A DNA stretch of 64,000 nucleotides from Codonopsis lanceolata (GCA_013146195.2 CM028377.1:159972302-160036301), one strand, 5' to 3'; numbered from the stretch's first letter, positions 34,476 through 46,192 are shown. The notes: a model not told the origin generated them from the sequence alone. Made by a program: numbers and translations.

Positions 34476-35904
34476 TACAAGTACTAATTACGAATATAAA
34501 ATGTATAGCTGTAGTCTATGTTTACATGTCCCAACATGTCACGTCCAACCTATTCCAATGAAATTAGAATCACGGAGTTGATAACATGACATTTGGTGTC
34601 AATATGGCCATGTCTGCGGTTCCTTTTGCTTTAGGATCCCAGCATCTCTTAGCCCAAAAAACTAGTGAGTATTGACTGGGTCTCTATTATAGCAATTTCA
34701 CAACATCTATAAGCCTAGTGAAATAGTAATTGAAAAAAGAAGTATAAGATCGAGTGGTCTGGTCTAATTTTCTAGATTCTTAACAGAACTGGAACCGAGT
34801 TGTTATAAATTAATAGCAATCCAATTCATGGTTGGCCAAGTCTTATCAGGGTCAAGGTGGGTCGATATGTTTGATCAGTTATATGCACAGCTGAGCTCTA
34901 GTCTAAGGTCCCTCGTGCTGACAGGTAAAGCTCTAAAATTCAAGAGGTGCCCAACCCTAATTGTGAGGTGAGAACATGCTATCCTGTCAAAAGGACGACA
35001 TTCAAGGTGAATCCATGACATGTCTCTTTGTTCAACTGAGACCTATAGACTAGGAAGCACTAACACCTACAATTTGAGGAACATGCTACTTTATATAAGA
35101 GAGACATATCAGACACGTGTCTACATGGTCAAGTGTGCCAAGTGCCAACACATGTTAACACACTAAATTACATTTTGTGGAAAGGCCTTGGGATTTTGCT
35201 TCATGCATGCCAATCAATTTACTAAATTCACTCAAATTCCTTGTTATCAAATCAAGATATGCTTAGAGAAGGTCATACGAGAAGTAATTATCGGAGCAAG
35301 AGAAGTACTTGCATTCATCTACATTATATACATGGACTGGTCCTCGTCTTGGATTTAAAGGTTGTAGTCTCTGGCCCATGTGACACTCAAGACAGTGCCC
35401 ACAATAGACGAAATACACAAATTTAGGCAGAGTAATCATATTCGACTTTAATACAAAATGAATAAACTCAGATACATTGGAGACAAGAGTCTGATAATCA
35501 TTTTTCCAGAATATAATTTATTTCTCTATATAATTTAATTATAGGATGCATTTGGGCATGCGATGCATAAGAGAATGTATCTTGACATGTTTTTATAACA
35601 TATAAGAAAAATAGAAAGATAGGAAGAAAAAAAGGAAAAGAAAAATGGAAGGTGCACATAAAATTAAATTAGGGCAATCCTAATTCAGAGATAAAGTAAA
35701 AAGAGGAATAGAAGGAAGAAAGGAGGAGAGGAGACTGCTTGACAAGCTGGTCTAACAAAATGATCAATCTAATCAAAGAATGTCATCAAGTAAAGGATGT
35801 AAATATAGTACTTGAAGTTAGGAATGCATGAGATCAACCAAAATCAAGTTTTTTGCTTTCAAATACAAGAGTTAAGTTTGTTTTTTATTGTCTTTGAATG
35901 AGTA
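34476..35904. other. Stretch without recognisable genes
   Basis: No coding region, RNA gene or repeat that I can name. It is mixed AT-rich sequence with purine-rich patches (35600-35740). It lies in the possible UBA2 3' intron. Confidence 0.5.
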
Positions 35905-37168
35905 GGTGGCGTGTCTTCCCATTGGTGCACAGTCGAAGAGTAGGGCATTGTGACCCCGGTGATTGAGCGCTTCGAGCTGAGATAGGTAAGGTGGAAGCAT
36001 CAACTTCTTTCTAAAGGAGGGAGATTAGTCTTAATCAAGAACACTCTTTCTGATTTACCGACCTATTTCCTGTCCATCTTTGTGATTCCGGCCACAGTCA
36101 GACAAAGAATAGAGAAGCTGGAAAGAGAGTTCTTGTGGGAAGGGCAGTCGGAAGGCTTCAAGTTTCATCTAGTGAATTGGGAGAAAGTATGCTTCAGGGT
36201 TCAAAACGTTAGAAAACTCACTTTTTAACGAGACGCTGTTGGGGAAATGGTTGTGGAGGTATTTCACAGACAAGGAAGCTTTTTGGAGACAAGTGGTGGT
36301 TTGTAAGTACAGGGCAGGGGACCACTGCTGGTTCCCAAACGTGGTAAATTCTATTTTCGGGGTGGGAGTGTAGAGAGGCATCAGGAAAAGGTGGAGTTTT
36401 TTTTAGAGATTCATTGCTTTTGAGGTTGGCAACAGGGTTTCCGTGAGCTTTTGGGGTGATAGAAGGTGTGGACATTCGTGTTTGAGGGTGGAATTTCAGA
36501 ATTTATATGCGGTTTCCACGGATAAGGAGTGTAGAGTTAGTTCTGTATTGTCTATGGAAGAGGGTAAACCTGTTTGAAATCCCACGTTTAGAAGGCTTTT
36601 TCATGATTGGGAGATCGAGTCAGTCGTGTTTCTTAGACAGATCGTATTACCTCAAGCTCCTCAATTGCGATAGAACTTCCTTCCCTTGGAAAGCAATATG
36701 GAACTCTCTTGCCCCAAAGAGAGTGGCTTTTTTCATGTGGGAAGCATCTCACGAAGCTATTCTAACCTTGGACAACTTGCGGAAACATCACATGGTTCTT
36801 GTCAATAGATGTTATATGTGTATGGGTAGTGAGGAGGGTGTGAATCACCTCCTCCTATGCTCCTACACTGCCAAGTTGCTGCTGAGTTGTGAAATTTCGT
36901 GATGGGTCTGTTCAAGATGTCTTGGGTCATGCCAAGGTCAATTCTTGAGCATGTTAGGGGCTGGTCTATTGGGTTTGTGGATAGAAGAAACCGTTTTTGG
37001 GAGATAGCCCTTTTGAGAGTGTGCTGGATTCTTTGGAGGGAAAGAAACCACGTGGCCTTTGAAAACGAGGAAATGGCTGTCCCGGATTTGAAGAATTTGT
37101 TGATTCGCACCCTTCACTTTTGGTGTTCCGAGGTAGCTCAATCCACTCCTAGTTCCGGATTGTCCTGA
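35905..37168 (+). pseudogene. L1-like LINE ORF2 fragment: C-terminal reverse transcriptase and zf-RVT
   Basis: Homology starts with LPIGAQSKSRAL and reads WKHQLLSKGGRLVLIKNTLS, LPTYFLSIFVIPATVRQRIE, FLWEG, then, through frameshifts, the region after RT (LNETLLGKWLWRYF, VSSVLSMEEGKPV, FRRLFHDWEIESV). The zf-RVT part is 36600-37150 (FPWKAIWNSLAPKRVAFFMW, NRCYMCMGSEEGVNHLLLC, WRERNHVAFEN). Both the RT catalytic block and the 3' UTR are missing. It abuts LINE ORF1 at about 37170. Confidence 0.8.
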
Positions 37169-37171
37169 ATC

Positions 37172-39502
37172 ATGGTGAGGGAAAAGCTTTTGGATGAAAA
37201 TAGGACAATCTTTCAGTGTGGTAGAAAGACTATTTTAGTTTATAGGAGCTGTTACAAGGATCATATAGAGTTTCGACTTGTAGAAAGATATAGATGTAGA
37301 CCTCACGTGATTTTCCTCTCTTCTATAGAATTCGAATGGGTTTGCGATTTACTGGGGAGATTTTCAAGTTTCAAAGGTCTTTGCTTGAAGAAAAGACAGG
37401 CTAAATCTCGAGAAATGGTAGTGGCCAAGGAGGAGAATGCCTCTGGTCTGTTCATTAAAATTTCTGTGAGGGGTTCTGGGAGGTCAGGCTTGATTTGCTT
37501 CCCTGAAAATGCTGTTAACTTTGGGGTGGGCTATACTTCGTAGATTTGCTGCTGTAAGTTCAGTAGAGGGCCATTATACTCCCAAATCTTTTAAGGAGGT
37601 GCCTGAGATCTCTCCTTGGCCTGATTTGATTCGCAGCTGTGGAGTTGGGGCTGTGGAAGCAGATTTTTCAGCTGACGAAGCTTCTTGCAGAGGAACTGTG
37701 GATTTCTTGGTAAGGTGTTTGGTGGGAAGTGTTAGAGCTTTGGATTATCCTAAACCGGAAGCTAGTGAGGCTCAACAGTGGATCGATCAGAGATGGAGGA
37801 CTCCTGGAGGAGTGAAAGTTGTGGATATGCACGGTAAATTTTTCCTCTTTGAAGGTCCCTTCAAAGGAAGAGGCGAATCGGATTCGCAGAGAAAAAATAT
37901 GGAAGTTTAGACAGGTGGATCTTCTCTTGGATTGCTGGAATCCTGAATTTGGCTGTCACCGAGATGAGTTGGAGTGGATTCGGGCTCAAAGGTTACCTCT
38001 TCATTTGTGGGGGTCGCAGGTATTCCAGGATATTGGTAAGGCCTGCGGCGGTTACATCAGTGTAGACGATAAAACTATTTCGAGGAAGGATTTGAGGTGG
38101 GCGAGAATTTTGGTGTGGTGTAAGGATAACCTTCCGGGCACAGTGCGCATCAAAGTGGGTGATAGGCTTTTCGTCGTTCCAATCTGGGCTGAATCTTCGA
38201 CCTTTTGTAGGTTGTGGAGGAGGAACAACGGAGTAGGTGGTAAAGCTAACTCTGGAATGAGGAAGGTTAGGGTGGAGAAGGTGAGTGAGTCTCACGCGAG
38301 GGTGAGGGAGAGTATAGGTAAGGGGAAAGGGAAGGCGCAGGTCTGCAAAAAAGACAATGAGACTGAGAGGAGACAGACATACGCAGAGGTTCCGTCTGTA
38401 CTTAACAGGTATGGAGCCAGTACGTGGGTCAACAGGGGTTCAAAATTCAAATCGAACAAAGCAGACGGCATCTTTTCTGATAAGGGAAAAAACTCTTGTG
38501 AATTGGGTCAATCGAAGGAAAGGAGTAGTGGGCCTGTTTATGGGGCTAAAGGAGGCATTGTATGTGGGGAAGGGTCTTCAAAAGAAGCTGATTTGGGCCA
38601 GACCAATTGTGATGCAGAAGAAGGGGGTACCCAAGTAGGAGGGGTGGGCTCAATTAGTGGACCGTTTCCCTCTATTATTGTAGAAGGGCCCGAAGTGTTG
38701 AGGAACTGCTCTGGGACTCGGACATTGAGGATGCAGGCCTTAACCTAGGAGTCAAGCCCAATACGCACATTAATATGTCAAGGACGGAACATGGTTTCGA
38801 TACAGATAGGGGTGAAGTTACAGGTTGTGATCATATGGCGGAGGAAGGTGCCAGTATTCCGAAGGAGGTGGGGATCGACTCTTCAGCGATTAGGAAGTAA
38901 AGGGAGTCGCGAGAGAAAGATAATAGCTCGGCGGAATTACCAGAAAAGGAACCAGAAGCTAGTAGGGAAGTAGACGAAGGCTACGAGCAGATGGATAAGG
39001 GTTGTTCGAACGGAGGAAAGGAAGCAGACTGTGGGACCGAAACAGGAAGGTGTCAGGATGAGATGCGAGAGAGGGACAACAAGTCGCCGGGTGTGTTTGA
39101 ATGTAGCAATCATGCGTCAGTTGACCAGGATGATTGTTCTCATGAAAAGGTTGGACCAAAGGCTATTACGCCCCACCTAGGTTCTCCCAAGATGATTCAA
39201 GAAACCCCCTTACACTGCTCACCGTTGAATATGGTGTCACCAGAGTGGGAACAAGAAAATGAATTACTAACAGGTATGGAGGAGAAAGAGAATATCTCTG
39301 TATGGATTGGCAGGAGGATGAATGGATTTGGGAAAATTTTGAGGGGGACGTGTAATGGTTATGAAGATAAACTACTGAAGTTGTTGTTGGAAATAGAGAA
39401 GGGTGGGAAAATGAAGGGGCAGGGGATTAGCACCAGTAAATCTAAGAGTCCAGTTCGTAGCAACAGGGAGTTAAAGAATCTCAGTTGCAGCCTTGCAGCC
39501 TG
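37172..39502 (+). pseudogene. L1-like LINE ORF1 (DUF4283-type), frameshifted
   Basis: The start at 37172 (MVREKLLDENRTIFQCGRK) opens a frame to 37543. After a shift, 37509-37910 and 37819-38748 continue with the DUF4283-like core: DLLLDCWNPEFGCHRDELEW, RAQRLPLHLWGSQVFQDIGK, GGYISVDDKTISRKDLRWAR, GTVRIKVGDRLFVVPIWAE. A charged Lys/Gly/Ser-rich tail then runs on in other frames to about 39502. No CCHC knuckle is obvious, unlike the ORF1 at 13673-15392, so this is a different LINE lineage. ORF1 proteins bind LINE RNA. At least two frameshifts disable it. Confidence 0.75.
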
Positions 39503-39567
39503 AATTTCGACCAAGTGGAGAAGGGGGTGAAGCGGGCTTGAGTAATTTATTATTCTCAGTTTTTGTC

Positions 39568-40261
39568 ATGGATATACGTATTATCTCTTGGAATGTGAGG
39601 GGTATTAATGATGAGTCCAAAAGGTTAGTGATAAAAGAAGCGTTAAAAAGATGGAACCCTCAAGTGATACGCTTACAGGAAACTACATTGGACAAAGTCG
39701 ACAGGCAGTTAGTCACAAGTGTAGGAGGTGGCAGATGGTCTAAATGGGAACATTTGGATGCTGTTGGGGGATCTGGTGGTATTCTAGTGATTTGCGATGG
39801 TAGAGTTGTAGATAGAGTGGGTTTGATGCTTGGCAAGCATTCTGTGTCGTGCCTATTTGAGAACTGCAATAACAGTTTGAAGTGGATTTTTTTGGGGGTT
39901 TATAGGCCTTGTGTGGATGCAGATCGCAGAGGTCTGTGGGCAGAACTAAAAGCAGTTATTGACAGATGGAATTCTCCCTGGTGTATTGGGGGGATTTCAA
40001 CACAATCAGATACCCTCACGAACGAACTGGGGCAAGATTTTTTTCTCCTGCCATAGTAGAATTCAATGACTTCATAAATGAGATGGAGTTAGTTGATTTA
40101 CCGCTTGTAGGGGGAACCTTCAAGTGGTCTAGAAACAGCAAGATGAAACAATGTTCGAGGATTGACAGATTTCTGTGTCAACACATTGGGTCGAGGCTTT
40201 CGGGATTCTCAAGCCTGCTTACCAAGGATAGTCTCAGATCATGTCCCTCTTGTTTTGGCTA
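39568..40261 (+). pseudogene. LINE apurinic endonuclease domain (ORF2 N-terminus), RT deleted
   Basis: From the ATG at 39568 (MDIRIISWNVRGINDESKR) the exonuclease-endonuclease-phosphatase fold reads VIRLQETTLDK (catalytic E in QET), SGGILVICD, WIFLGVYRPC, then after a frameshift near 39990 GDFNTIRYPHERTG, FNDFINEMELVDLPLVGGTF and SRIDRFL, with a terminal SDHVPL block just before 40260. Such endonucleases nick target DNA to prime reverse transcription. The coding sequence stops at 40261 and joins the LINE 3' UTR directly; no RT follows. Confidence 0.85.
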
Positions 40262-40340
40262 GGTATAATCCTAGTGTACATAGACCGCATCACCTATTTT
40301 GATGCTATTTATTTCATTATTACTTATCAAAAAAAAAAAG
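40262..40340 (+). mobile_element. LINE 3' UTR and A tail
   Basis: It reads TCCTAGTGTACATAGACCGC, CATCACCTATTTTGATG and TTACTTATC followed by A11. It matches the 3' ends at 32263-32341 and 32925-32996, so it belongs to the same LINE family. Confidence 0.85.
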
Positions 40341-40808
40341 AACTTCGGTAAACCACCTCAACTTGTGTGCTGGAAATTTAAATTAGCTATAAACCTCGCC
40401 ACCATTTTCAGTGTCAATTCTTTCACTAGTGTCTCAAAGTCAAAGATAACAAAGAATGCTACTAACAGAACTATAAGTAGCTATGAACTAAAGATATAGC
40501 CTTGAACACAAGGTTAATACGAGAAGGGAAAACACCTTAATATAGGCAAAAGATCATTTCAGGATTGCATTTTATACTGATAGTATAAATAGCAAAAAGG
40601 AAACTAAATATCATTTTTTTCAGTTAAATTACATAAGTATTAATAGCAAAAAGAGCAATAGCAACCGATTCAAAAATAAAAAAGCTTAATTAGCATACTT
40701 GTTATTATATGAAAATTGAAATTCAATAAAGAACTTTTGGAGCATGCTAAGAGAAGCCAATTAATGGAGCAAGAACTAAATAAAGAATAACCGTGAAAAA
40801 GAGCATAC
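40341..40808 (-). other. UBA2 intron start / 3' flank
   Basis: Immediately downstream of the UBA2 exon on the minus strand, opening with a GTATGC donor at 40808. Reading on from the exon gives a hydrophobic tail (WYALFHGYSLFSSC...) unlike the family, which supports splicing at the donor. Confidence 0.5.
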
Positions 40809-42139
40809 CACACGCGTGTTGAGTATCCACCAAAAGATCCACTGGACCCTTGAGGTCTAACAGCTGAATTCTGTCCTATTGGTGAATTTGGGTAGGCATG
40901 TTGTAAACCCAAACCCTGCAGCATTGGGCCAGAAGACATGCCATACGTCCCTAGCAATGACTGATTCCCACCTAAATTACCCAACCCTTGAGCCTGTGCC
41001 CCTCCATATCCCCCAAACCCTGTGCCCAAATTCCCAGCCGTCCCACCCACTGGCCCAGTCTGGCTAGACCCAAGAACTCCTTGGCCTGCCAAAAGGGAAT
41101 TCATCTGCCCCTGAGCAAGAAATCCAGCATTGGGATTAGCGAAAAACCCACCGTACATTGGATTCAAAGCAGGGTGCTGACCAAGCAAAGCTAAATTCTG
41201 CGCAGCAGCCACTGCGGACAGCACCGGTGGTGTCTGCTGCCCCACAACGGCCAAGGTATTTACCGAAGTCCCCTTGTTTTTCCCATCTGCTGCTTTCTCG
41301 CAATGCAGCTGCTGCCCTTCAAACATCTTGTACGGCTCTTCAAGAGCCTTCCTAGCCCCTTCTGCAGTCTTAAACAAAAACAAAGCAAACCCACGAGACT
41401 TCCCTGTAGCTGTATCGAAACCCATCGGACCCAACTCAATCTCCCCAAACTTGGCAAAGAAACTCCTCAACCTCTCTGGATCAACATCCGCCTGAACATT
41501 AGTAACGTAAATCTTCCTAGTCGAGGAATCCACAGACGAGGCGACCGGCCCCAGAGACGCCAACTGGCACGAAGCAATCCGATTATTGATCTTCTTTCTC
41601 GGCTCCTTCAGAGCTTTTAAAGCCCCTGATCGGGATTTGAACAGTACGAACCCAAATCCCTTCGCTTTGCCGGTAACCCGGTCGTTGACCACGTTACAGT
41701 CTTCAATTTCGCCGAATGGTTCGAAAGCGGCGGTTAGGATTTCGCGGGTGGTATCCCAGCCGAGGCCGTGGACGAATATTTTGCGGTGGGCGGCATCGCG
41801 GTCGGCGGCATCGAGGATACGGGTGTAGAGGGAACGGTTGTTGACGGCGGCGTCGGCGATGAGGTCGATGAGTTGGTCTTTGGTGTAAGGTTCGAGAAGG
41901 GTTTTAATCTGTTCGGATTCAGGTTCAGATGAGTTAGCATCTTCGTCGGACGATGAGGCGGAGAGGGAATCTTCGTCGGAGGTAGTCTCGGCGGGAACGG
42001 CGACTCGGGCTAGGATTTTCTTTGGAGCGAGTTTGGCTTTTGTGGTCTTCTTCTTCGTCTTTACAATTTTATTAGTGGCCATGTTGTTGGCTTCTGATGA
42101 TTTGACGACTCTCTGCTTCCTCGCTTTGATTTTCACCAT
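40809..42139 (-). CDS. UBA2: UBP1-associated protein 2 (UBA2)-like, two-RRM nuclear RNA-binding protein
   Basis: The ATG at 42139 has a strong context (AACAATGG). The exon encodes 443 residues: a basic lysine-rich N-terminus (1-45, likely nuclear import), an acidic Ser/Asp/Glu patch (52-77), the family block LLEPYTKDQLIDLIADAA (81-98), RRM1 (about 120-195; RNP2 IFVHGL, RNP1 KGFGFVLF), RRM2 (about 209-283; RNP2 KIYVTN, RNP1 RGFALFLF) and a Gly/Gln/Asn/Leu-rich low-complexity tail. HRKIFVHGLGWDT and CQLASLGPV are typical of UBA2 proteins, which bind U-rich 3' UTRs, associate with UBP1 and take part in ABA and wound responses. No lesions are seen. A GTATGC donor at 40808 splits a codon after TG, so a downstream exon should supply the last residues or the stop. 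It is the only clearly intact gene here. Confidence 0.9.
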
Positions 42140-42550
42140 TGTTGAGAGGGTTAGCGACCGAGATACGATGTAGCAAATTGTTTCGTATAAATTCTTACAG
42201 ATAGCGGTGAGGTTGCCCTAGAATTTGGGGCATTTTAATGTACGGTTAACTTCTCCATTTGTGCCTACACATTCCAAAAGTTCACTGGCAGTCCATTTAT
42301 AAAGAAAATGCATGTCACCGACAAAATTATCCGAATTTTGTACATCTGTAGTTCTTTTGTTGGATATCGTTAAAGGCTGCTCGGTTAATTGATCATGCGC
42401 TCAAAACATGATTATTTTTAAGGACAAACTTGTCTTTTCCAATCCATGAAGAACAGTCAATAATCCCAATCTAAGGTATTACGCTAGTCGGCGCAACATT
42501 GCTATATACAACAGTGAAGTTATAGCCCTAATATCTAGCTAAAAAACTCA
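42140..42550 (-). promoter_or_regulatory. 5' flank of UBA2 (promoter and 5' UTR inferred)
   Basis: A 400-bp gap between the UBA2 ATG and the next coding remnant. No TATA box stands out. The 40 bases before the ATG include CGGTCGCTAACCCTC. Annotated by position only. Confidence 0.35.
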
Positions 42551-42848
42551 TTACAATAGTGGTGTCGTCGAAGGAATCACGTTATCGACAACAACCAAGC
42601 CTTCAATCACCTCTCCAAATTTCTCCTTAAACCTCATCTGAATCTAGTGATGTCAATTCACTCGCCGCCGACAAAACCTGTATTATCCCGATCGAATACC
42701 ACTTAGCCCTCTCTGGAGAGAAATTTTCCCCAACACTAACCTGATCAATCGTTGGATGTTGATCTTTCATCTTCCCAATAGTCCCCAACAACTCGTCCGG
42801 CTCTCTTCATTTCCCGTCTTGTAGCTTCAATTACGCTACTCGCATCAC
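42551..42848 (-). pseudogene. Unrecognised protein C-terminus, truncated by an LTR
   Basis: Minus-strand coding-like sequence starts at the LTR border: ASSVIEATRREMKRAGRVVG, then, shifted, KDQHPTIDQVSVGENFSPER followed by AKWYSIGIIQVLSAASELTS, then, shifted again, RFKEKFGEVIEGLVVVDNVI, ending PSTTPLL and a stop at 42551. The amino-acid mix and a proper stop suggest the tail of a real host protein with two frameshifts, but I do not recognise the family. Its upstream part was lost where the LTR now begins (42852). Confidence 0.4.
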
Positions 42849-42851
42849 ACA

Positions 42852-44842
42852 TGTGAGAACCCAAACACATACTACTTATATAACATAATTATAACATGCT
42901 TATCATATGTCTTAACATACTAGAAAGTTCATATGGTTTATATCATAATTGTCTTAGGTTGATTAAGACCATGGTGTCTTGTAGGCCTTCTATGCTTTAT
43001 GTATTGTGTCTTTGTTGCTTTGAGTTTCCCCTTAGCATGTTAGCATTTAACTAAGTCTCAATAAAGTCTTAGTATCCTTCATGTATGTCTTATAACCTTA
43101 ATCTTGATCATAGTATGCTTGGTTGAAAGTTTGGAAGCATTGTTGCTTTGTTTGATCATTTGAATCTTAGGGTTTCTCGGTTTACTTTTCTTGGTTGTAT
43201 TGCATGTCTATTTGACTTGTGATAGGTTGATTTAAGTTCTTGTATATTAGTCCTTAACATGTTTAGGGAAGTTTAACTAAGCTTGCTTAGTTTTGGTTTG
43301 GTTGATGTTTGCATTGTTTGATTTTTTTGTGTTTCAATCTTTGTTTCTACTTGTTTCGAGGATTGTTCGGGAGTGTTTCGGTTGTATTTTGTGTAGGGTT
43401 TAACCCTAGGTTGATTGGGGTTGATTAGTTGGGTATGTTTTGGACCTTCTTTCAAGCCTTTTTCACCTTTCTATGGACCAGGCGCTCGCCTTGCCAATTG
43501 ACCAAGCGAGAGCCTAACATCCAGTACTTCAGCTCCTTGAGCACTAGAGCCAAGCGCTCGCCTAGCCCTTGCATTGTAGCCCTTACCCTAATTCATCCAA
43601 ATCAATCCTTAAACATAAAATTAGACCTTAATTAGTTTGTATTAGGTCTACAGGAGTGATTAGCCCTAAATCTTCAATGGTTAGCCTATTCCAACCTATT
43701 ATAGCTTGACATTTGTTATCCGCTCACTTCCTAACCTTTGTGACTTGAAATATATGCATTCCTCCACTCATTACACCTCCTACAACCTTGACATTTTTAG
43801 TCCACCACTGTTGAGTGCTTGTGAGGGAGATTAAAGGTGAGATTAGTGTGTGTTTCTTGGTTTCCCGGATATCCGACCACCCGATTTGAGATCCAAGACC
43901 ACCCAATCGTAGCTATTGATGAGGAGATTATTAATCCTTGCTTTCTTTTCCTTTTCTTAAGCCTTTAATAGGCTTAGGTAAGCTTCCAATCCTAGAATAT
44001 TTGTATGCTAGGTTGCTTTGCATGCTAGCTTCATTAAAGTTGTATATGTCATGTTAGGGAAGACTTCTATCATGTCAAAAACACTGATCCACTTATGAAA
44101 TCTGTAAATTTTGGGTCTTGAACCTATATTTGAGTATTTGGTTTTGTGTTGAGTTTTAAAGTTGTTCAAAGCATGATTTGGAACGAGTATTGTGAATGAA
44201 CTTGTTGCAGTCGTCAACTTCTATACGATGATCAATCTAGGGTTTCACCAAGTGTTGAATTGTGAACTTACTTGGCTATGATTGCTATTGGACTTAGTAA
44301 TTTAGCTTGAATCTATTCGAAAATATAAAGAGGGTCTTGGAATGCATATAACATTCAAGCACTATTTGGTTGCACGTTTAGCAATGACTCATCGGAGTCA
44401 AGTTTAGAAAGCTATTGAACAATAGCGGCTCCACATTCAATCCCTACAATGTTTGTAGTTTGTTAGACTAATACATTAGCTTACGAGACTTTGGAATGAA
44501 TTAAAATGCATGCTTTAATGTGTGTGCTTATGAGACTCAATTGAGCTCCTATGTGATTTATATGATCATGACAAAGATATGCATAATCGGGAGCATGTTG
44601 TGGATTGTTATACCTATTTGACATGTTGAATTCGCTCTTGTCGAATTCCTATTTGATTTCATGATAAGTAAATACTTATTTGCTATAAATGAGTTCACTA
44701 TGGTCGAATTTGTTCCTTATTTTGTTTAAATGACGAGTAGATATCTACTTGGCATTGTATTAGTCCAGCTGACATATTTGATTGAGTCGATGGTGGGGCA
44801 ATGCATCGCCGTCACGAATTATAAGATTCGTGATAGTGATGG
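42852..44842 (+). mobile_element. Tekay-type LTR, 3' part replaced by a microsatellite
   Basis: It starts TGTGAGAACCC. In its second half it parallels the solo LTR at 46193: GATGAGTTCGCTCTTGTCGA-type text near 44630, GACGAGTA(G)ATATCTA near 44732, and CATCGCC.TCACGAATT at 44805-44820. At 44843, in the conserved hairpin block, it passes into a GTT/ATT tract and the last 0.9-1 kb of LTR is gone. Confidence 0.7.
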
Positions 44843-44873
44843 TTATTATTATTATTGTTGTTGTTGTTGTTTT

Positions 44874-44971
<98 letters not shown>

Positions 44972-45130
44972 ATGATTATTATGATTATTGTTATTATGAT
45001 TATTATTATGATTGTTATTGTTGTTATGATTATTATTGTTGTTATGATTGTTATTATTGTTATGATTGTTACTATTGTTATTATTGTTATTATTGTTATT
45101 ATTATTGTTATTGTTATTATTATTATTATT

Positions 45131-45184
<54 letters not shown>

Positions 45185-45192
45185 GGTGTTGG

Positions 45193-45223
<31 letters not shown>

Positions 45224-45232
45224 ATTATTATT
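44843..45232 (+). repeat. 390-bp GTT/ATT/GATT microsatellite
   Basis: Nearly pure (GTT)n at 44855-44970, a mixed TTATGATTATTATTG section to about 45130, a second (GTT)n block to about 45222, then (ATT)n. It lies at the broken end of the LTR. Long poly-Cys, poly-Leu and poly-Val frames across it are artefacts. Confidence 0.95.
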
Positions 45233-45648
45233 GTAGGCGTTACAGCTTGAAAGTCTTCTTAGCCAAAAGAGATAATGTCTTCAGTCTTCATGATTCAGGA
45301 GACAGTATGGACAATTTGTCTATGCAGATAGTCTGAAGCCAGATAATGGCATGGTTGACTTCTTTGGAGGGAAATCTGATGAAGATAAATTGAATATTAT
45401 TTGACTAGATATTAAAAATATCTAGATCAAATAATATGTGACCTAATTCCACATGTTTGGCTGAACTTTGATTTTGAGCTGAGCAAAGTCTGCTGGTGAA
45501 CCGAGCTTTCAAGGTTGTTGTTGAAGCCTGCTGGTCCATGCCTTGGAGAGACTAACACTAAATTATTCTATTACACCCTTGATTTTAAGTCAGTTGTCAC
45601 ACTAATCGGTATGCAGACCTATTAGCCACTGTGCAATAGAATCAGAAG
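45233..45648. other. Spacer with a near-perfect hairpin
   Basis: No gene is supported. An inverted repeat at 45394-45437 pairs ATATTATTTGA..TAGATATT with its complement around a three-A loop. Confidence 0.6.
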
Positions 45649-46192
45649 ATGACTCATCCAAATCTAGAACCTGTAAGGGTCAACACCTCCACAAAGAGCT
45701 ACTCGCAAGAAGAAGAAGGTAAACCCCACTCTCAACACACAAAATTTTGTCCCTTTCTCTTCATCTGCTGAACCCTCTCAGCCACTTGCTCCATTACTTA
45801 AATCCAAATCTTCCAGCCCTCCACATGTTCGCTATTTTGCCCCTATCTGAAACCCCACATATCATCCCATCTACAACTGTTACAAGCCTTATCACACCCC
45901 TATTCCTCCTAACTAGGTCTTTCCCATCGACCATCTTCCTTTTCTTTATCAAATCTCTTCTTGCATTCCACGAGGAGAAGAAAGCTGATAAACCAATAGT
46001 AAACCTAGCCAAATACATCGACCGGAATTTCAAATGAAGACCCGATGTTCTCTATCCTCCTACACCAATCAACATGTCCCCCAATCTACTTGTAGCCAAC
46101 TATGGGAAATATCTTAACCTTCTTCCCACTGTTTGGAACGCTTTCTATCTCTCAAATGATAGATTCGTTCAAGACGAACTGGCAATGTGCAC

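Noticed and set aside
40670..40808. C-terminal extension of UBA2 read through from the exon
   Set aside because: It follows a good GTATGC donor, is hydrophobic and unlike the low-complexity Gly/Gln tail of the family; taken as intron.
44730..45336. Open frames of poly-Leu, poly-Cys and poly-Val up to 184 codons
   Set aside because: They are translations of the GTT/ATT microsatellite and the broken LTR, with no conserved domain.
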